Positions 9,464-21,885 are shown, counted from the stretch's first letter. The stretch: 64,000 nt of DNA from Bacillus haynesii (GCF_001969855.1 NZ_MRBL01000016.1:310001-374000); one strand, 5' to 3'. Notes: generated from the letters alone by a model not told the origin. Program-made: numbers and translations.

Positions 9464-11104
9464 CTATGCTGGCCGTTTATTTTTTTCCTTTGACAGTTCT
9501 TTTTGATCGGCCGGTTCGGATATCCCCGTATCCTCAAGTACGGCCTTCAAGTCCTGCTTCAGCCCGTACCAGTTTTTGTTCGTATGTCCGGCGACGAGCA
9601 CTTGCCCGTCCAGCGTTCTGAGCCAGATCCTTCTGTGGTGCCAGTACATCCCCTGGATGACGCCGATCATAAAGATGGCGCCGCCGACCATGAGCACCCA
9701 CAAAGTCAAATCTTTTCTGATTGTGAGGCCTGAGAGATTCTTCGTTTCGACATGGTCAAACTTCATTTTGTATTTATTGTCGTCAGAACCTTCGATTGTT
9801 TCCTGAATCGCCACGAAACTCTTTTCTCCTTTAGGCTTATCCGGTGCGGTGATCTGGAATACAAAAGCCGGATTGTTCGGATTCCTCGTTTTCGTGCTCG
9901 GCTCCCCGTCTTTGTTAAAATAAAAGTCCGGCAGGTAGCTTGCAATATGAACTTTGTAACCGTTACCAAGATCATATTCCGGTTTCGGCTCCAAGAGGTC
10001 GATTGCCACTTTGCCGAAAGATTTCCCGCTGTCTTTTTCAATCAGCTGAAACACCATTTTGTCGAGCTCGCCTTCCTTGTACGTCAGCTGATAGAGTGCA
10101 TATGAACCGAATTTCAGGGGATCATTGACCCTGATCTGGCCGTTTTTCACTTTCTTCAATTCAGGCGCTTCACCTGGCAGGCTGTCATTTTTTCTTTCAT
10201 ACAGTTCAACATCGGTTTGGTATGTTTTTGCAACAGTCCCGTCACCGGCTTTGGTGATCGCCTCTGAAAATACTTCTTTTTCTTTTTCACTGTCGTACAT
10301 TTCTTTTGTAAACCGGTTGTTTTTCAAGTAGTAATGGCCGTCAGTTCCCGGGATGGGCACAGTCTCCCCTTCCCTGATCCAAAGGGTTTCGTCGACATAC
10401 ATGCCCGGAACAAATCTGAGCATGACCCCGATGAGAAATATAATCAGCCCGATATGGTTAACATAAGGCCCCCACCTTGAAAAACGGCCTTTTTCTGCAA
10501 ACAGGTTGCCGTTTTCTTCCTTGACGCGGTACCGTTTTTTCTTCAGTTTACCGACGATTTGCGCTCTTGTGTCATCGGACAAATCCGCTTCCGTCCGGCT
10601 GAAAAGGCGCTGCCTCTCCATAAAGTTTGGATTTCGCGTGACGCCCTGATTTTTCAGCGCCCTGTACAAAGGAACGACCCGGTCAAGGCTGCAGATGACA
10701 AGCGATATGCCGATTGAGGCAACCAGAATGATAAACCACCATGAACCGTAAAGGTTGTGAAAACCAAGAGCGTAATAGATTTGTCCGAGAAGCCCGTATT
10801 GTTCGCTATAGTATGTATCAGCCTGCGCACCCGGCGGCAGGAACATTTCCTGCGGGAAAATCGTTCCAAAAGCAGATGCTGTCAGCGTAATGACGATCAG
10901 CCAGACGCCGACCTTTACAGACGAAAAGAAATTCCATATTTTATCTACGATTGTTTTGTTATAGGTTTGAGAGCGTCTCGCACTTCCGTCATACCGCATG
11001 TCAAGGAGTTTGGCATCCTGTTTGACAAGCGGCTTTCCGCACGATTCACACAAAACGGTACCCGCCGGATTCACATGGCCGCATTCGCATTTGATTTCTT
11101 TCAT
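9464..11104 (-). CDS. resB: Cytochrome c biogenesis protein ResB (Ccs1)
   Basis: 546 residues. A short cysteine-rich N-terminus ([20 protein letters not shown], a zinc-ribbon-like knuckle) precedes three membrane segments, a large extracellular domain (~250-470) and a final membrane segment ([19 protein letters not shown]). It is the Ccs1 partner of ResC in system II cytochrome c maturation. It overlaps resA by 4 nt. Confidence 0.96.
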   Translation of the reverse strand: MKEIKCECGHVNPAGTVLCESCGKPLVKQDAKLLDMRYDGSARRSQTYNKTIVDKIWNFFSSVKVGVWLIVITLTASAFGTIFPQEMFLPPGAQADTYYSEQYGLLGQIYYALGFHNLYGSWWFIILVASIGISLVICSLDRVVPLYRALKNQGVTRNPNFMERQRLFSRTEADLSDDTRAQIVGKLKKKRYRVKEENGNLFAEKGRFSRWGPYVNHIGLIIFLIGVMLRFVPGMYVDETLWIREGETVPIPGTDGHYYLKNNRFTKEMYDSEKEKEVFSEAITKAGDGTVAKTYQTDVELYERKNDSLPGEAPELKKVKNGQIRVNDPLKFGSYALYQLTYKEGELDKMVFQLIEKDSGKSFGKVAIDLLEPKPEYDLGNGYKVHIASYLPDFYFNKDGEPSTKTRNPNNPAFVFQITAPDKPKGEKSFVAIQETIEGSDDNKYKMKFDHVETKNLSGLTIRKDLTLWVLMVGGAIFMIGVIQGMYWHHRRIWLRTLDGQVLVAGHTNKNWYGLKQDLKAVLEDTGISEPADQKELSKEKNKRPA

Positions 11105-11637
11105 GATGACGATCCCTCTGGTTTGATCATATTCATATAATCATGGATCATCCGTTCTGTCATCGTGCCCGACACGACCTTGACAATCTCTCCGTCAGGG
11201 TTGATGAGAAACGTGGTCGGCAGCGGTGTGACATCGTAGGCGTTCAGGACCTGCCTGTCTTTATCAAGCACAACCGGAAAATTGACACCGTGGTCTTTCA
11301 TAAAGTTTCGGACGGCAAGGTTTGATTCGCCGACATTGACGGCGACGATTTCGACCCCTTTATCCTTAAACACCTTGTATTGATTCGCCATATAAGGAAA
11401 TTCTCTTTTGCATGGTTCACACCATGTTCCCCAAAAGTTTAAAAATACCCCTTTGCCTTTTAGTTCGTCCAGCTTGAGACGGTTGCCGTCAACATCCTCC
11501 AGCGAAAAATTGGGAGCTTTTTCCCCCACCGCCACACTCTCCGTATTTTGAAACACGGCGCTGTACAGCGTGTAGCCAAGCGCTGCTAGCAGCACAAGGA
11601 GGATGCCTGTCCGAATGTAAAAACGCTTTTTTTTCAT
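11101..11637 (-). CDS. resA: Thiol-disulfide oxidoreductase ResA
   Basis: 178 residues: an N-terminal membrane anchor (~9-28) and an extracellular thioredoxin fold with active site WCEPCK (Cys73, Cys76) and cis-proline segment [10 protein letters not shown]. It reduces the cysteine pair of apocytochrome c so that haem can be attached by ResBC. I start at the ATG at 11637 (MKKKRFY) after a GAGGGGG site, rather than the ORF start 15 nt upstream. First gene of resABC. Confidence 0.96.
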   Translation of the reverse strand: MKKKRFYIRTGILLVLLAALGYTLYSAVFQNTESVAVGEKAPNFSLEDVDGNRLKLDELKGKGVFLNFWGTWCEPCKREFPYMANQYKVFKDKGVEIVAVNVGESNLAVRNFMKDHGVNFPVVLDKDRQVLNAYDVTPLPTTFLINPDGEIVKVVSGTMTERMIHDYMNMIKPEGSSS

Positions 11638-11724
11638 AATCCGCCCCCTCATTTAGACATTCAGTATCATTATATCATCTCAAGACTGACTGCCATTTAC
11701 CTTTTTTGAAGGTTGTGTGAAAAT

Positions 11725-12459
11725 TTAGAAAGCCGCTTTACCGTGTTCGGCTAATGCCCTGAGCCTTTTGACTTCATGAGGCGTGAGTTCTCTTTTTTCC
11801 CCTGTTTTCAAGCCCCCAAGATTTAAAAAAGCGTACTCTTCCCTTTTCAGCTTGAGCACCTCGTGTCCGATGGCTTCAAACATTCTCCTGACCTGGCGGT
11901 TTCGTCCCTCATGGATCGTGATTTGGACGATGCTTGTCTGCTTTTTCTTATCGAGTGACAAAAGCTTCACTTTTGCCGGAGCTGTCTTTCCTTCCTCTAG
12001 ACGTACGCCCCGCTCAAGTTTTTTTAAATTCTCCTTTAAAGGAATGCCTTTCAGCTTTGCTACATACGTTTTATTAATTTCGTATTTCGGGTGCATCAAT
12101 TTATTGGCGAAGTCCCCGTCATTCGTTAACAATAAGAGGCCGCTCGTATCATAATCAAGCCTTCCGATCGGATAAATCCGCTCCTCCACCTCGGTGAAAA
12201 AGTCGGTCACAACTTTCCTGCCTTTGTCGTCTTTGACTGCTGATATAACCCCTCTCGGTTTATACAGGAGAAAATAAACGGGTTCTTCGCTTTCAAGCTG
12301 GACGCCGTTTACCTCAATCCGGTCTGAGCTTGACACTTTAACGCCGAGCTCTCTGACGGTTTTCCCGTTGACCGTGACTCTCCCTTCTTTTATAAGTTCC
12401 TCCGCCTTCCGCCTCGATGCAATACCGGCGTGGGCGATTACTTTTTGAAGTCGTTCCAT
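11725..12459 (-). CDS. rluB: 23S rRNA pseudouridine synthase RluB
   Basis: 244 residues from the ATG at 12459, which has AGGTGA 5 nt upstream. An S4 RNA-binding domain (MERLQKVIAHAGIASRRKAEE) is followed by the RsuA/RluB catalytic domain with the aspartate motif IGRLDYDTSGLLLLTNDG and the C-terminal EGRNRQVRRMFEAIGHEV. It makes a pseudouridine in helix 89 of 23S rRNA. It lies upstream of resA with a 72-nt gap from its stop. Confidence 0.95.
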   Translation of the reverse strand: MERLQKVIAHAGIASRRKAEELIKEGRVTVNGKTVRELGVKVSSSDRIEVNGVQLESEEPVYFLLYKPRGVISAVKDDKGRKVVTDFFTEVEERIYPIGRLDYDTSGLLLLTNDGDFANKLMHPKYEINKTYVAKLKGIPLKENLKKLERGVRLEEGKTAPAKVKLLSLDKKKQTSIVQITIHEGRNRQVRRMFEAIGHEVLKLKREEYAFLNLGGLKTGEKRELTPHEVKRLRALAEHGKAAF

Positions 12460-12602
12460 ATCTTTCACCTCATGTATTATCTTACTTTTTTCCAGACCAA
12501 CAAACAAGTTTGCGAGGCGCCTTCTTCCTTAGGAAAGAAGCACTCCGCCCTTAAATGTATCCTTTCTCACGTCAAAAGTAAAACAGTTTTGGCTAAAAAA
12601 GC

Positions 12603-12629
12603 AAAAAAGCGCCTGTTGATCAGGCGCTT
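12603..12629 (-). terminator. Terminator of the dacB-spmA-spmB operon
   Basis: Stem AAGCGCCTG / CAGGCGCTT followed on the minus strand by a run of Ts. The spmB stop codon sits inside the loop. Confidence 0.85.
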
Positions 12630-13156
12630 CCAAACAGCAATGTTACAATGATCACAGACGCGATAATCCCCGCTAAATCAGCAAGCAGTCCCACCTTCAA
12701 AGCATCCCCCATTTTCTTAATTCCGACCGCTCCGAAATAGACGGTCAAAACATACAGGGTCGTGTCTGTCGATCCCTGCATGACAGAGGCCAGCCGGCCG
12801 ATGAACGAATCGGGCCCGTAAACAGCGATCAAATCGGTCGTCATGCCGAGCGCTGCCGTTCCTGAAATCGGCCGGATCAGACCCAGCGGAACCACTTCCG
12901 TCGGAATTCCCACGGCGGAAAACACGGGTTTTAAAAGATTCATAAAAAAATCGAGCGCCCCTGAAGCACGGAAAACGGTGATCGCTACAAGCATACCGAC
13001 CAAATAAGGGATAATGGAAAACGCAATTTGGATTCCTTCCTTCCCTCCCTCAACAAATGCCTCATAAGTCGGAACTTTTTTGAATGTACCGTATAACAGA
13101 ATCGTGACGATGATAAACGGGATAAGGGCCAGAGAAAGCCAATTGATGAATTCCAA
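12620..13156 (-). CDS. spmB: Spore maturation protein B
   Basis: 178-residue membrane protein, the same length as B. subtilis SpmB, from a TTG at 13156 preceded by AAGGGGTGA. Nucleoside-transporter-gate (Gate) domain type, with four to five membrane segments and the conserved RPISGTAALGM motif. With SpmA it is needed for full dehydration of the spore core. The gene starts 4 nt after spmA, so they are translated together in the mother-cell-type dacB operon. Confidence 0.94.
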   Translation of the reverse strand: MEFINWLSLALIPFIIVTILLYGTFKKVPTYEAFVEGGKEGIQIAFSIIPYLVGMLVAITVFRASGALDFFMNLLKPVFSAVGIPTEVVPLGLIRPISGTAALGMTTDLIAVYGPDSFIGRLASVMQGSTDTTLYVLTVYFGAVGIKKMGDALKVGLLADLAGIIASVIIVTLLFGSA

Positions 13157-13160
13157 ATGC

Positions 13161-13748
13161 TCACCCCTTCTTTTTTCTTCTATAATAAAAATATCGGTCG
13201 ATGAAGATCGCAAAGATCCCCGATATTAAAGTCGCCAAAATGGTCGGCCCGACGATGTCTGTCGGCGCCTTTGCATCATATGTCATCCTGACCGCGATGA
13301 CGGTCGTCGGAATCAAGGTAATGCTTGACGTATTGACCGCCAGAAAGGTGATCATTGAGCGGCTCGCTTCCCTGCGGTTCCGGTTGAGCGCCTTCATTTG
13401 TTCCATCGCTTTAATGCCGAGCGGTGTCGCCGCATTGCCCAATCCGAAAAAGTTGGCCATTAAATTGGATAAAATGTACCCCATCGCCGGATGCTCCGGA
13501 GGGATCTCGGGAAACAGCTTTGAAATGAACGGCCGGCACAACCTGCTGAATTTTTCGAGAAGCCCGGATTGTTCAGCGATTTTCATCAGCCCCAGCCAAA
13601 AAACAAGGACGCTCATCAGTCCGATCGCAATCGTGACGGCTTCCTTCGAACCTTTAAATACGGCTTCATTGACTTCCTGAACCGTTCCGTTGAAAAGTGC
13701 AAAAACCAAACCGATCACCGTTAAGCCGACCCAGATTATATTGACCAT
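13161..13748 (-). CDS. spmA: Spore maturation protein A
   Basis: 195-residue membrane protein with the Gate domain ([32 protein letters not shown]). Partner of SpmB in spore-core dehydration and heat resistance. Its start overlaps the end of dacB by 13 nt, showing tight operon coupling. Confidence 0.95.
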   Translation of the reverse strand: MVNIIWVGLTVIGLVFALFNGTVQEVNEAVFKGSKEAVTIAIGLMSVLVFWLGLMKIAEQSGLLEKFSRLCRPFISKLFPEIPPEHPAMGYILSNLMANFFGLGNAATPLGIKAMEQMKALNRNRREASRSMITFLAVNTSSITLIPTTVIAVRMTYDAKAPTDIVGPTILATLISGIFAIFIDRYFYYRRKKKG

Positions 13749-14890
13749 GATGAACCGCCTGCCGCTCTTTGGAATACGGATTGAAAGGTCTCAAAAAACG
13801 ATTTTTTCGGCTTTTTGTTGCGTTCGTTTTCATAGTAGATCGGTACGCTTGCAATCGTTTTTCCGTTGAACATGACGTTCATTTCCCCGATGATGTCCGG
13901 GATTTCTTGTTTGTTTTTGCGCCATGATTTTTTCGGTTCAAGAAGCTCGATGTCAACCTTCACATCTTCTTTTTCATCTTCGTTTAACAGATATGTGACA
14001 TCCCGTTTAATAAAAGCTTTATTTCCGTAAAAAGAGTCTTTTAATTTCGGAATCTCGCCTTTTTTTGCGATGATATATGTTTTGTAGTGGCCGTATACAT
14101 AGTTGAACATGTTCATATGATCATTCCAGTCGTCGGGGGCATTGATTGTGACAGCGATCAAATCGGTTCCGTCTTTCGATGAAGTGGAGACGAGTGTACG
14201 CTTTGCCAGCTTTGTATATCCCGTCTTCCCGCCTGTACTGTATTTGTAAAGCCCTGTTAAAAGCTTGTTTTTATTTCTCCAGATGCCTTGCATCGTTTCA
14301 GCCTTATAGTGCTTTGTTCCGGCGATTTTTCGGTACGTTTCATTTGTCATCGCATATTTTGTCAAAAGCGCCATATCATAGGCCGAAGAATAGTGATCAG
14401 GGTGGTCATCGAGTCCGTGCGGATTGCGGAACAGGGTGTTTTCCATGCCAAGGTCGGCCGCTTTTTGATTCATCATGTAGACAAAGCCCTCCAGGCTTCC
14501 GCCCACATGCTCGGCAATCGCAACGGCTGCGTCATTTCCCGACCTCAGCATCAAACCGTAAACAAGGTCCTTCAGCTTCACCTTTTGTCCGCTTGTCAAA
14601 TAGATCGATGATCCCTCCGTCCTGACCGCTCTGTCACTGACCGTGACCGTTTCATCCAATTTACCCGATTCCACGGCCAAAATGGCTGTCATAATCTTCG
14701 TTATGCTTGCAATGCGCCGTTTTTCATGCTCATCCTTCGCAAACAAAACCCGTCCCGATTGCCCGTCCATGACAATCGCGCTTCTTGCGCTGACATGAAG
14801 GGAAGGCTGTGCTTCAGCGGTTTGGAATGAAGAGCATAAAAGAGAGCATATGATGATGACTGCTGCAGCTTGTTTTAGAAAAAAGCGCAT
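13736..14890 (-). CDS. dacB: D-alanyl-D-alanine carboxypeptidase DacB (PBP5*)
   Basis: 384 residues with a signal peptide (cleavage near AEA at 25-27). The serine peptidase S11 motifs are all present: SITK (Ser62-Lys65), SGN in [14 protein letters not shown], and KTG in GGKTGYT. In B. subtilis this sigma-E-dependent enzyme trims peptide side chains during cortex synthesis and so sets cortex cross-linking. First gene of dacB-spmA-spmB. Confidence 0.95.
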   Translation of the reverse strand: MRFFLKQAAAVIIICSLLCSSFQTAEAQPSLHVSARSAIVMDGQSGRVLFAKDEHEKRRIASITKIMTAILAVESGKLDETVTVSDRAVRTEGSSIYLTSGQKVKLKDLVYGLMLRSGNDAAVAIAEHVGGSLEGFVYMMNQKAADLGMENTLFRNPHGLDDHPDHYSSAYDMALLTKYAMTNETYRKIAGTKHYKAETMQGIWRNKNKLLTGLYKYSTGGKTGYTKLAKRTLVSTSSKDGTDLIAVTINAPDDWNDHMNMFNYVYGHYKTYIIAKKGEIPKLKDSFYGNKAFIKRDVTYLLNEDEKEDVKVDIELLEPKKSWRKNKQEIPDIIGEMNVMFNGKTIASVPIYYENERNKKPKKSFFETFQSVFQRAAGGSSWSI

Positions 14891-14994
14891 TTTTTCTCAC
14901 GTCCTTGTGGTTGTTTGTACAAGTTTATGCGCTTGTCTTTCCGTTATGAACACCAATTGGATGATTCCCCGAGAAAAATCTCAAGCAACATCAA

Positions 14995-15022
14995 AACTCC
15001 CCCTTTCATGAAAGGGGGAGTT
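14995..15022 (-). terminator. Terminator after ypuI
   Basis: Perfect 12-bp stem AACTCCCCCTTT / AAAGGGGGAGTT with a CATG loop; a T-run follows on the minus strand. Confidence 0.85.
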
Positions 15023-15043
15023 CCGGCTCACAGTTCATTTAAG

Positions 15044-15547
15044 CTATGATCTCGGCTGAACCATCTTCATCCGATAGTCAGTCGCATAGTATTCCAATTC
15101 TTCTCTCATCGATTGATATTCTGTTTCAAGCGAAGCCATCAAATTTTTTAATGAGGCCGGCGCTGGTTCGTGAAAGCAAATGGCGTTTTTTCCCGTGTAG
15201 GCCGCTCTGCTGTCTTCGTACCAAGTGTCTTTTTTCGGTGTAAAAAATTCTTCTATGCATCGATGATAGATCTGATAGAGCGTCCTTTCGGCGGCAGCGT
15301 CCTGAAAAGGAGCCTGCTGCAGCCTGATTCGGCAGGCCGCAAGCCCTTCTTCACAGTAAACCGCCAGTTTTCTCAAGTTGCTGAGGACATCGCGATAATA
15401 ATCTCTCCTCCCGGGCTCTTCGGCTTCAAGGGATGAGAGCGTCGTTTCGTTTAAATAATCGCTCAGCGTCTGAACGGTCTGTGCTAAAAATTCGCCTGCC
15501 TGCTCGGTTTGGGCTCTTGCCATAGATTTTCCCATTGGTGTCGGCAC
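15044..15547 (-). CDS. ypuI: YpuI family protein (DUF3907), function unknown
   Basis: 167 soluble, mostly helical residues without catalytic motifs. Matches YpuI in sequence type and position between dacB and scpB. The only starts available after the in-frame stop are a GTG at 15547 and an ATG at 15535; a GAGGAG sits just before the GTG. Function is unknown. Confidence 0.85.
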   Translation of the reverse strand: MPTPMGKSMARAQTEQAGEFLAQTVQTLSDYLNETTLSSLEAEEPGRRDYYRDVLSNLRKLAVYCEEGLAACRIRLQQAPFQDAAAERTLYQIYHRCIEEFFTPKKDTWYEDSRAAYTGKNAICFHEPAPASLKNLMASLETEYQSMREELEYYATDYRMKMVQPRS

Positions 15548-15649
15548 CCTCTCCTCATCGCTTTGTTACAATCGTATTCTTTCATGAATGAAATTAAACA
15601 TAAAAAATACGATAATACATATTATCATACTTCGGTCCTTAAGGTGAAT

Positions 15650-16243
15650 CTATTTTAAATCTTCAAACGTCTGGTTAAAGTTTTCAAAGAACAGATCGGC
15701 TTCCTCCTGAACCCCGTCTTCTTCTACATTTTCGGGCAGCGGCGGAAGCTCTTCAAGCGTTTTCAAGCCGAATTGTTCAAGAAATGTTTCTGTTGTACCG
15801 TACAAGATCGCCCTGCCCGGTCCGTCCGCCCGGCCTACTTCGCACAACAGCGCTTTTGCGATAAGGCTCTGGAGAATCCGTTCAGATTTGACCCCTCTGA
15901 CCTCCTCGACTTCTGCTCTCGTAATCGGCTGCTTATATGAGACGATGGCTAAAACCTCGAGGGCAGCCTGAGAAAGCCCTTTTGAAGGGGCTTCAATCAG
16001 CTTTTTCAAATAGACGGCGAATTCTTTTTTGGTCGAAAGCATGTACGTATCCGCGTACTCGACAAGCTCGATGCCCCTGTCTTCTTTTTCATAGGTTTCT
16101 TTGACATCAAGCATAATATCCTGCAGCTCAGCTTCATCGACCTCTAAGACCGATAATAGCTGTTTTTTTGTCAGGCCCTCGTCGCCGGCGGCATACAAAA
16201 GCGCTTCGACAATGGCTTTCCAATTCACGATATCATGCGTCAT
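15650..16243 (-). CDS. scpB: Segregation and condensation protein B
   Basis: 197 residues from the ATG at 16243 ([20 protein letters not shown]). Two winged-helix domains; includes [37 protein letters not shown] and [13 protein letters not shown], all diagnostic. The ScpB dimer binds ScpA and completes the Smc condensin that organises origins. It overlaps scpA by 11 nt. Confidence 0.96.
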   Translation of the reverse strand: MTHDIVNWKAIVEALLYAAGDEGLTKKQLLSVLEVDEAELQDIMLDVKETYEKEDRGIELVEYADTYMLSTKKEFAVYLKKLIEAPSKGLSQAALEVLAIVSYKQPITRAEVEEVRGVKSERILQSLIAKALLCEVGRADGPGRAILYGTTETFLEQFGLKTLEELPPLPENVEEDGVQEEADLFFENFNQTFEDLK

Positions 16244-16988
16244 GAATCGCTTCACTCCCTGTTATGTAAATGTCTGAAAAGTTATGTTCCTGTTCAATAA
16301 TGATCAGCTGGTTTTTCATCAGCTCCAAAATCGCCAAAAACGTCACAACGAGATGCTCTTTCTGTTCGTACGGGAACAGTTCCATAAAATGCATCCTTTT
16401 GCGGGACGTTTTCAAACAGTCGACGATTTGTGTCATTCGTTCTTCTATCGGTATTTCCTGCCTTGAAATTCTTGTTTCAGACGGCCGGTTGATTTTTTTG
16501 CGGTTCAGCACCTTTTGAAACGCCCCGAGCATGTCGTAAACGGTGACGGACAGCTTTTGCTCGCTGAGTTTTATTTCCTTGGCGTAGTCGCTTAAGTCGC
16601 TCGGCGGCTTTGCGAATGCTTTTTGCCGCTCTTCCTCGCGCTCCTTTAAATTTTGCGCAGCACTTTTGTATTTTCTGTACTCTATTAATTTTTCAATCAA
16701 TTCTTCTCTCGGGTCCTCTTCCTCCTCGAGAAGCTCTTCGTCAAACAGCTCTTCTTCCTGCTTTGGAAGGAGCATTCGGCTTTTGATGCTGAGAAGGGTC
16801 GCAGCCATCACCAAATACTCGCTGGCCACGTCGAGCTCAAGTTCGCGCATCGTGTGCACATATAATAAATACTGCTCGGTTATCTTCGCAACAGGTATGT
16901 CATAAATGTCTATTTCAAGGCGGTTGATTAAGTGCAGCAGCAGATCCAGGGGTCCTTCAAACGCCTCGATTTTCACCTGATATTCCAT
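16233..16988 (-). CDS. scpA: Segregation and condensation protein A (kleisin)
   Basis: 251 residues from the ATG at 16988 ([21 protein letters not shown]). An N-terminal helical domain binds the Smc neck, an acidic middle ([19 protein letters not shown]) links to the C-terminal winged helix that binds the Smc head. The sequence is nearly colinear with B. subtilis ScpA as recalled. First gene of scpAB. Confidence 0.97.
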   Translation of the reverse strand: MEYQVKIEAFEGPLDLLLHLINRLEIDIYDIPVAKITEQYLLYVHTMRELELDVASEYLVMAATLLSIKSRMLLPKQEEELFDEELLEEEEDPREELIEKLIEYRKYKSAAQNLKEREEERQKAFAKPPSDLSDYAKEIKLSEQKLSVTVYDMLGAFQKVLNRKKINRPSETRISRQEIPIEERMTQIVDCLKTSRKRMHFMELFPYEQKEHLVVTFLAILELMKNQLIIIEQEHNFSDIYITGSEAIHDA

Positions 16989-17169
16989 GTCATTTCTCAC
17001 CATTTTCAAAATCGCTTCTAAGCCGGCTAAAACTGGCTACCCTTTAGTATAAATTACGCGTCTGCATGAAGTCCAATATAATTTAAGAAGCTTTGGCATC
17101 CGCCTATACGGCTTGAGCGTATCCTGCATAGAATACTGTGTAAAATCTTAAATCTGAGGAGGGAACAAC

Positions 17170-17265
17170 ATGGGAGGTAAAGGCTTCGGCTACGGCGGAG
17201 GATTTGCTTTGATTGTCGTTCTGTTTATTTTGTTGATTATTGTAGGAGCGGCATGGATCTATTAA
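17170..17265 (+). CDS. YjcZ-family tiny sporulation membrane peptide
   Basis: 31 codons, MGGKGFGYGGGFALIVVLFI then a hydrophobic tail ending AAWIY. A glycine-rich head and one membrane helix are the hallmark of the Bacillus YjcZ/SscA-like tiny transmembrane peptides, several of which are spore-associated. AGGAGG lies 8 nt upstream of the ATG and a strong terminator follows, so it is a self-contained unit. The precise role is unknown. Confidence 0.9.
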   Translation: MGGKGFGYGGGFALIVVLFILLIIVGAAWIY

Positions 17266-17278
17266 CATAAAAGATGAG

Positions 17279-17304
17279 AAGCGTCCGTTACCGGGCGCTT
17301 TTTC
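17279..17304 (+). terminator. Terminator of the YjcZ-like gene
   Basis: AAGCG-CCG / CGG-CGCTT hairpin followed by TTTTT, 13 nt past the stop. Confidence 0.85.
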
Positions 17305-17384
17305 ACTGCCTGGATATATCAGCCGTTTTTCCTCCGTTCCGTTCTTATGATACACTTTAACGGAAACTTAAAGGAGGATGTCAG

Positions 17385-17906
17385 ATGTATCCCCAAGCTT
17401 ATATTGATTACCTGGCCGAATTTCACGGGGCAAGGGATTATTTTGAGTGCCACGAAATTCTAGAAGACCATTGGAAAAAGGACCCTCCCGGCGAGCGGAA
17501 ATTATACTGGGTCGGGTTGATTCAGCTGGCTGTCGCGCTCTACCATCAGCGGAGAAACAATTTTGCCGGCGCAGAGAGATTAATGGCGAACAGCATCCGC
17601 ATCCTGACGTCCGAAAAAGACGCAGTCGAATCGCTCGGATTGGATTACAGCCGCTTCATCGAGCTGTTAAGGCAGACTTATCAAAAAATCAAAGCCCATT
17701 CTCCTTATGTAAGCATCATGCTTCCGATCGCAGATGAAGCATTGATCAAAGCATGCCGGAAACAATGCGAAAAAAAGGCGTATGAGTGGGGAGCAAACGC
17801 TGCACCAAACGCCTTCATTATCGATAAACACCGGCTGAGGGACAGAACTGAAGTAGTTGCCGAGAGGGAAAAACAAATCGAACGGCGAAAAAAGAGCAGA
17901 GGCTAA
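17385..17906 (+). CDS. ypuF: DUF309 protein YpuF
   Basis: 173 residues, all helical, with the DUF309 core: FHGARDYFECHEILEDHWK, LYWVGLIQLAVALYHQRRNNFAGAERL. The HEILEDHW segment is the family signature. Function unknown. Preceded by AAAGGAGG. It is convergent with ribT and the two genes share one bidirectional terminator that overlaps both stop codons. Confidence 0.92.
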   Translation: MYPQAYIDYLAEFHGARDYFECHEILEDHWKKDPPGERKLYWVGLIQLAVALYHQRRNNFAGAERLMANSIRILTSEKDAVESLGLDYSRFIELLRQTYQKIKAHSPYVSIMLPIADEALIKACRKQCEKKAYEWGANAAPNAFIIDKHRLRDRTEVVAEREKQIERRKKSRG

Positions 17907-17916
17907 AAGCCTCTGC

Positions 17917-17918
<2 letters not shown>
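17894..17918. terminator. Bidirectional terminator between ypuF and ribT
   Basis: Perfect 10-bp stem GAGCAGAGGC / GCCTCTGCTC with a five-base loop, A-rich on its left and holding both stop codons. Confidence 0.85.
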
Positions 17919-18300
<382 letters not shown>

Positions 18301-18392
18301 TCAATATATCAAAATGTGGATCTAACGAAGGCTAGTCGCTTCACATCACATTATAAACATTTTTATAACCTTTTTAAACTCTTTTTCGGTAA

Positions 18393-18857
18393 TTATTGAA
18401 GCGACCGGGTCAGGTTCGCCATTTCAATCGCTGCCGCGGCAGCTTCTGCACCTTTATTTCCGGCTTTTGTTCCGGCGCGTTCTACCGCCTGCTCGATCGT
18501 GTCTGTCGTCAATACGCCGAAGATCACCGGAACACCTGTTGACATGCTGCTCGCTGCAATCCCCTTTGCCGCTTCATTGCAGACATAGTCATAGTGGCTT
18601 GTCGCTCCTTTGATGACCGTGCCCAGTGTAATCACGGCGTCGTATTTTTTCGTTTCAGCCATTTTTTTGGCGATCAGCGGAATCTCGAATGCGCCGGGAA
18701 CCCAGGCGACATCAATATCATCAGCTTTGACCCCATGTCTCAACAGCGTATCTTCTGCACCGCTTAGAAGTTTGCTTGTAATAAAATCGTTGAATCTTGA
18801 CACAACGATCCCAATTTTCAAATCTGTTCCAATTACATGACCTTCTATTTTATTCAT
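18393..18857 (-). CDS. ribH: 6,7-dimethyl-8-ribityllumazine synthase
   Basis: 154 residues, the family length. Motifs: [19 protein letters not shown] (substrate Phe), [30 protein letters not shown] with the catalytic His in the SHYD segment, and GNKGAEAA. It condenses the RibD product with the RibBA butanone phosphate and forms a 60-mer shell around riboflavin synthase in Bacillus. Confidence 0.97.
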   Translation of the reverse strand: MNKIEGHVIGTDLKIGIVVSRFNDFITSKLLSGAEDTLLRHGVKADDIDVAWVPGAFEIPLIAKKMAETKKYDAVITLGTVIKGATSHYDYVCNEAAKGIAASSMSTGVPVIFGVLTTDTIEQAVERAGTKAGNKGAEAAAAAIEMANLTRSLQ

Positions 18858-18891
18858 ATGAATCCCGTCCTTTTTTGTGATTGATTTTAGT

Positions 18892-20088
18892 TTAAAAATG
18901 AAGCATATGCCCCAATTTTGATTTTTTCGTTTTTAGATACTGTTCATTATCTTTTTTTGTCTCCATCTGCAGCGGCACCCTGTCTGCGATCGTCAGACCG
19001 TAGCCTTCGAGACCGGCAATTTTTCGCGGGTTGTTCGTTAGCAGCTTCATTTGCTTCACACCGAGGTCTCTTAAAATCTGGGCGCCGATCCCGTAGTTGC
19101 GAAGGTCTGGGAGAAAACCGAGCTTTTCGTTAGCCTGCACGGTGTCATATCCTTCTTCCTGCAGCTTATAAGCTTTCAGTTTATTGATTAAGCCGATTCC
19201 TCTTCCTTCCTGTCTTAAATACAGGAGCACACCCCGGCCCGCTTGTTCGATTTGTGCGAGCGCAGCAGCAAGCTGCGGGCCGCAGTCGCAGCGGTAAGAG
19301 CCGAAAACATCGCCCGTCAGGCATTCTGAGTGTACGCGGACAAGCACAGGCTCGTCCCCGAAAGGTATGTCGCCTTTGACGAGTGCTATATGTTCTTTGT
19401 CATCGATTTCGTTTGTATAGCCGTAAACCTTGAATGTACCGAATTCGGAAGGCAGCGTAATCTTCACTTCTCGGTTGATCAGCGTTCCCTTGCTGTAGCG
19501 GTATTCGATCAAATCTTTAATCGTAATCATTTTCAAGCCGTGCTGATCGGCTATTTTTTTAAGTTCAGGCACCCTTGCCATCGTGCCGTCTTCATTCATG
19601 ATTTCGCAGATGACGCCGGCCGGCGCGGAACCGCACGCTTCTGCAAGGTCAACGGCCGCCTCCGTATGTCCGGCTCTTTTTAAAACGCCGCCTTGTTTCG
19701 CAATCAGAGGAAAAATGTGCCCCGGCCTTTTAAAATCGCCCGGAAGCGCATGATCATCGATCAGGGACATGACGGTCAACGACCGCTCCTGAGCGCTGAT
19801 CCCCGTCTTTGTATCGCGGTGATCCACGCTGACCGTAAATGCCGTGTTATGAGAATCTGTATTTTCGTCCACCATCGGATGGAGGTCAAGCCGTGAAGCG
19901 ATCTCTTCATTGAGCGGCGTGCAGATCAACCCCCTTCCGTGCGAAGCCATAAAGTTGATCACTTCAGGTGTTGCGTATTCTGCGAGTGCAACGAAATCAC
20001 CTTCGTTTTCCCTGTCCTCATCATCGACCACGATGATGACTTTCCCTTGCTTCAAATCGCGTATCGCTTCTTCAATTGTGTGAAACAT
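18892..20088 (-). CDS. ribBA: Bifunctional DHBP synthase / GTP cyclohydrolase II
   Basis: 398 residues from the ATG at 20088, after AAAGGAGG with a 10-nt spacer. N-terminal 3,4-dihydroxy-2-butanone 4-phosphate synthase ([19 protein letters not shown]); C-terminal GTP cyclohydrolase II (~205-398) with zinc ligands in [20 protein letters not shown] and the catalytic [10 protein letters not shown]. It supplies both entry precursors of riboflavin. Called ribA in B. subtilis. Confidence 0.97.
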   Translation of the reverse strand: MFHTIEEAIRDLKQGKVIIVVDDEDRENEGDFVALAEYATPEVINFMASHGRGLICTPLNEEIASRLDLHPMVDENTDSHNTAFTVSVDHRDTKTGISAQERSLTVMSLIDDHALPGDFKRPGHIFPLIAKQGGVLKRAGHTEAAVDLAEACGSAPAGVICEIMNEDGTMARVPELKKIADQHGLKMITIKDLIEYRYSKGTLINREVKITLPSEFGTFKVYGYTNEIDDKEHIALVKGDIPFGDEPVLVRVHSECLTGDVFGSYRCDCGPQLAAALAQIEQAGRGVLLYLRQEGRGIGLINKLKAYKLQEEGYDTVQANEKLGFLPDLRNYGIGAQILRDLGVKQMKLLTNNPRKIAGLEGYGLTIADRVPLQMETKKDNEQYLKTKKSKLGHMLHF

Positions 20089-20109
20089 AGACGCACAGCC
20101 TCCTTTCAT

Positions 20110-20757
20110 TTAAAACCCGTTGTCTTTAAAAAATGCTTCGGTCAATGGTTTTGTCTGTTTTTCTTGTTTTCCTTGGTGGAGAAACCGGTAAATGTATTTG
20201 CCGATCATATCGCACTCGATGTTGACGATGCTTCCGGCCTTTTTTTCCGGAAAAATTGTTTCATCCAATGTGTGCGGGATAAGCGAGACTGTTACTTGAT
20301 CCTCCGTCAGTCCAAAAATGGTGAGGCTGACGCCGTCTACGGCGATCGAACCTTTTAACACAAGCATTTTGGCCAGTGAAGGGTCAAGTTTTAAATCATA
20401 GTATACGGCGTTAGCCGCTTTTTCTATGCGTACGATAGATGCGGTGCCGTCGACATGCCCTGACACCATATGCCCGCCGAAGCGGCCGTTTGCTGCCATC
20501 GCCCGTTCAAGGTTGACGCGGCTTCCTTTTTTTAATGTGCCGAGTGATGTTGCTTTCAGCGTTTCAAGCATGACATCCGCCGTGAAACTGCCGGAACCGA
20601 ACTCATTTACGGTCAGGCAGACTCCGTTGACAGCAATGCTGTCGCCGAGCTTCACATCTTCGATCACTTTGTTGGATTGAATGACTAAAGACATGGCGCT
20701 TCCCGCCTTTTTCATGTCCAAAATCGTTCCGACTTCTTCAATGATGCCTGTAAACAT
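20110..20757 (-). CDS. ribE: Riboflavin synthase alpha chain
   Basis: 215 residues made of two repeated lumazine-binding barrels, each beginning MFTGIIEEVGTI-like and MVSGHVDGTASI-like. The dismutation of two lumazines to riboflavin needs an MFTG N-terminus, which is intact. Called ribE (ribC elsewhere). Second gene of the operon, 11 nt after ribD. Confidence 0.97.
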   Translation of the reverse strand: MFTGIIEEVGTILDMKKAGSAMSLVIQSNKVIEDVKLGDSIAVNGVCLTVNEFGSGSFTADVMLETLKATSLGTLKKGSRVNLERAMAANGRFGGHMVSGHVDGTASIVRIEKAANAVYYDLKLDPSLAKMLVLKGSIAVDGVSLTIFGLTEDQVTVSLIPHTLDETIFPEKKAGSIVNIECDMIGKYIYRFLHQGKQEKQTKPLTEAFFKDNGF

Positions 20758-20768
20758 ATGCCACCGCC

Positions 20769-21875
<1,107 letters not shown>

Positions 21876-21885
21876 TCAAAAAAAT

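Noticed and set aside
17104-17355. Minus-strand ORF opposite the YjcZ-like gene
   Set aside because: No family features; composition follows the opposite-strand gene and terminator.
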